DNA from: Bacteroidales bacterium UBA2800
Lineage (GTDB): Bacteria > Bacteroidota > Bacteroidia > Bacteroidales > Paludibacteraceae
DNA length: 7,837 nucleotides
NCBI GenBank assembly: GCA_002351925.1
Contig: DEHM01000006.1
Span: 1 to 7,837 of the forward strand
Direction: 5' to 3'
A model generated the notes under the pieces. The model was not told the origin of the DNA. It saw only the letters and a list, made by a program, of their open reading frames with translations, and searched no databases. A program made the position numbers and the translations under genes. Positions 6,294 through 7,837 of this stretch are shown here, piece by piece. How positions within the stretch are numbered: the stretch's first letter is position 1; each line of letters begins with the position of its first letter.

Positions 6294-7837
6294 ATGGCTA
6301 AAGTTTATCAAGCAAATGAGATCAAGAACGTCGCTATGTTGGGCGGTTCGGGATCCGGTAAGACGACTCTGATGGAGTCGATGTTGTTCGAGTGCGGGGT
6401 GATTAAGCGCCGCGGTTCGATTGACGCACAATCCACCGTGTGCGACTATTTCCCGGTAGAGAAGGAATACGGTTATTCGGTCTTCTCGACGGTTTGTAAC
6501 ATCGAGTTCGAGGGTAAGAAACTCAATATCATCGACTGCGCAGGTTCCGATGACTTCTGCGGCGGTACGGTTGCTGCCCTCCAGATGTGCGGTTCGGCGC
6601 TGATCGTTTTAAGCGCTAACGGCGGCGTGGAGGTAGGAACGCAGAATAACTTCCGCCTCGTAGAAAAAGCCCACAAACCTTTAGCATTTGTTATCAACAA
6701 GTGCGATCACGAGAACGCTGATTTCGAGCGTACGTTCAATCAACTCAAAGAAAACTTTGGCAATAAGTGTACATTGATACAATTCCCGGTGAACGCTGGT
6801 GCGGGCTTCAATGCCGTTATCGACGTGCTGAAGGGTAAGATGCTGGTATGGAAAGCCGAGGGTGGTGCTCCTGAACTCAAGGACATTCCGGCTGAGTATG
6901 CAGATCGCGTAGAAGAGATGCGTTCGCAACTGAGCGAGGCTGCTGCTGAGGCTGACGAGACGCTGCTGGATAAGTTCCTGGGCGAAGGTCTGACCGACGA
7001 AGAGATCATGCATGGCCTCAAGGGCGTGTATGCAGACGGTTCGATGTATCCGGTGCTCTGCTGCTCGGGTGCAAAAGACATGGGTGTTCGTCGTCTGATG
7101 GACTTCCTCAACAACATGGCTCCGTCGCCTGCTCAGTTCAGTTATCCGACCGTTGATGGCAAGAAAGTGAGCCCGGACGCTAAGGCGCCGACGAGTGTAT
7201 ATGTATTTAAGACCTCGGTTGAGCCGCACATCGGTGAGGTGAACTACTTCCGCGTAATGCAGGGTACTATCCACAACGGCGACGACCTGGAGAACATGGA
7301 GCGCGGCTCGAAAGAGCGTATCTCGCAGCTTTATCAGGTAGCCGGTTCGATCCGCGTGCCGGTAGACGAATTGGCAGCAGGCGATATCGGTGCAACGGTG
7401 AAGATGAAAGATACCCGTACGGGTAACACCTTGAACGCCAAGGGTTGCGACCTGCAGTATACGCCGATCAGCTATCCGCAACCGCGTTACCGTCGTGCTA
7501 TCAAGCCGGTGACCGAGAGCGACGCAGAGAAACTGGCAGCGCTGCTGACCCGTTATCATGAGGAAGACCCGACATGGATCGTAGAGCAGAGCAAAGAGCT
7601 GCGCCAGATGATCATCAGCGGTCAGGGTGAGTTCCACCTCCGTACCCTCAAGTGGCGTCTGGAGAACAACGATAAGATGCCGATCGAGTTCCTCGAGCCG
7701 AAGATTCCGTATCGTGAGACCATCACCAAGGCCGCTCGTGCCGACTATCGTCATAAGAAACAATCCGGTGGAGCCGGCCAGTTCGGTGAGGTTCACCTCA
7801 TTGTAGAGCCGTACGAGGATGGTCAACCGGTTAAGGA
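6294..7837 (+). CDS. fusA2: Elongation factor G paralogue EF-G2, incomplete at right edge
   Basis: The frame is open from ATG 6294 to the window end (514 codons plus two bases); about 200 C-terminal residues of an EF-G of about 700 are missing. Domain order is that of EF-G: GTPase domain 1 to about 280, domain II near 298-385, domain III from about 397, and the start of domain IV at SGGAGQFG (491-498). NKCD (135-138) is intact for guanine recognition. Three other GTPase motifs are altered: the P-loop is GGSGSGKTT (17-25), without the usual aspartate before GK; switch I has YGYSV (59-63) where EF-G has RGITI; and switch II is DCAGSDDF (81-88), with Ser85 in place of the catalytic histidine of DTPGHVDF. 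This fits the Bacteroides EF-G2, reported as a GTPase-deficient translocase needed for gut colonisation and controlled by the carbohydrate regulator Cur. It has its own promoter and is not part of the catabolic operon. Confidence 0.9.
   Translation, partial: MAKVYQANEIKNVAMLGGSGSGKTTLMESMLFECGVIKRRGSIDAQSTVCDYFPVEKEYGYSVFSTVCNIEFEGKKLNIIDCAGSDDFCGGTVAALQMCGSALIVLSANGGVEVGTQNNFRLVEKAHKPLAFVINKCDHENADFERTFNQLKENFGNKCTLIQFPVNAGAGFNAVIDVLKGKMLVWKAEGGAPELKDIPAEYADRVEEMRSQLSEAAAEADETLLDKFLGEGLTDEEIMHGLKGVYADGSMYPVLCCSGAKDMGVRRLMDFLNNMAPSPAQFSYPTVDGKKVSPDAKAPTSVYVFKTSVEPHIGEVNYFRVMQGTIHNGDDLENMERGSKERISQLYQVAGSIRVPVDELAAGDIGATVKMKDTRTGNTLNAKGCDLQYTPISYPQPRYRRAIKPVTESDAEKLAALLTRYHEEDPTWIVEQSKELRQMIISGQGEFHLRTLKWRLENNDKMPIEFLEPKIPYRETITKAARADYRHKKQSGGAGQFGEVHLIVEPYEDGQPVK

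Noticed and set aside
6681..7826. Minus-strand open frame of 381 codons near the right edge
   Set aside because: Opposite the clear EF-G2 reading frame, which continues through domains I to IV on the plus strand.
1..7837. Mobile element, CRISPR array or RNA gene
   Set aside because: No transposase, integrase, long terminal repeats, spaced direct repeats, or tRNA/rRNA sequence was seen on either strand.

Overview
The window looks like chromosome from a member of the Bacteroidales (Bacteroidota), probably from a gut or rumen type lineage. Three promoters fit the phylum-specific pattern (a TTTG-like -33 element, about 20 bases, then TAnnTTTG). Starts lack Shine-Dalgarno sequences. The first protein belongs to a Bacteroidales type of secreted protein, and the last gene is an EF-G paralogue typical of the phylum. 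No tRNA, rRNA, CRISPR array, insertion sequence or phage gene was seen.

Layout: bases 1-275 are a non-coding divergent control region. It has a leftward promoter for a gene beyond the left edge, several inverted repeats, and a rightward promoter overlapping a perfect 14-base palindrome. Five plus-strand genes follow without a visible internal terminator: a secreted FISUMP-like protein (276-1325), iorA (1362-2975), iorB (2972-3556), a class I/II aminotransferase (3537-4904) and an acetate/4-hydroxybutyrate-type CoA-transferase (4873-6183). The last four overlap by 4, 20 and 32 bases, so they are almost certainly one translationally coupled unit. A rho-independent terminator (6195-6230) closes the operon. 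A separate promoter partly inside that terminator serves an EF-G2 type gene (6294 to the right edge, incomplete).

The four enzymes form a plausible complete route. The aminotransferase would turn an aromatic amino acid into an aryl-pyruvate. IorAB would decarboxylate it oxidatively to an aryl-acetyl-CoA while reducing a low-potential carrier. The CoA-transferase would move CoA to acetate or another short acid, releasing the aryl-acetate (phenylacetate, 4-hydroxyphenylacetate or indoleacetate) and conserving the thioester energy. This is inferred from family membership and gene order, and no substrate is proven. Such a module matters in gut bacteria because phenylacetate is the precursor of host phenylacetylglutamine.

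The EF-G paralogue carries substitutions in three GTPase motifs, including loss of the catalytic histidine. This matches the GTPase-deficient EF-G2 of Bacteroides.
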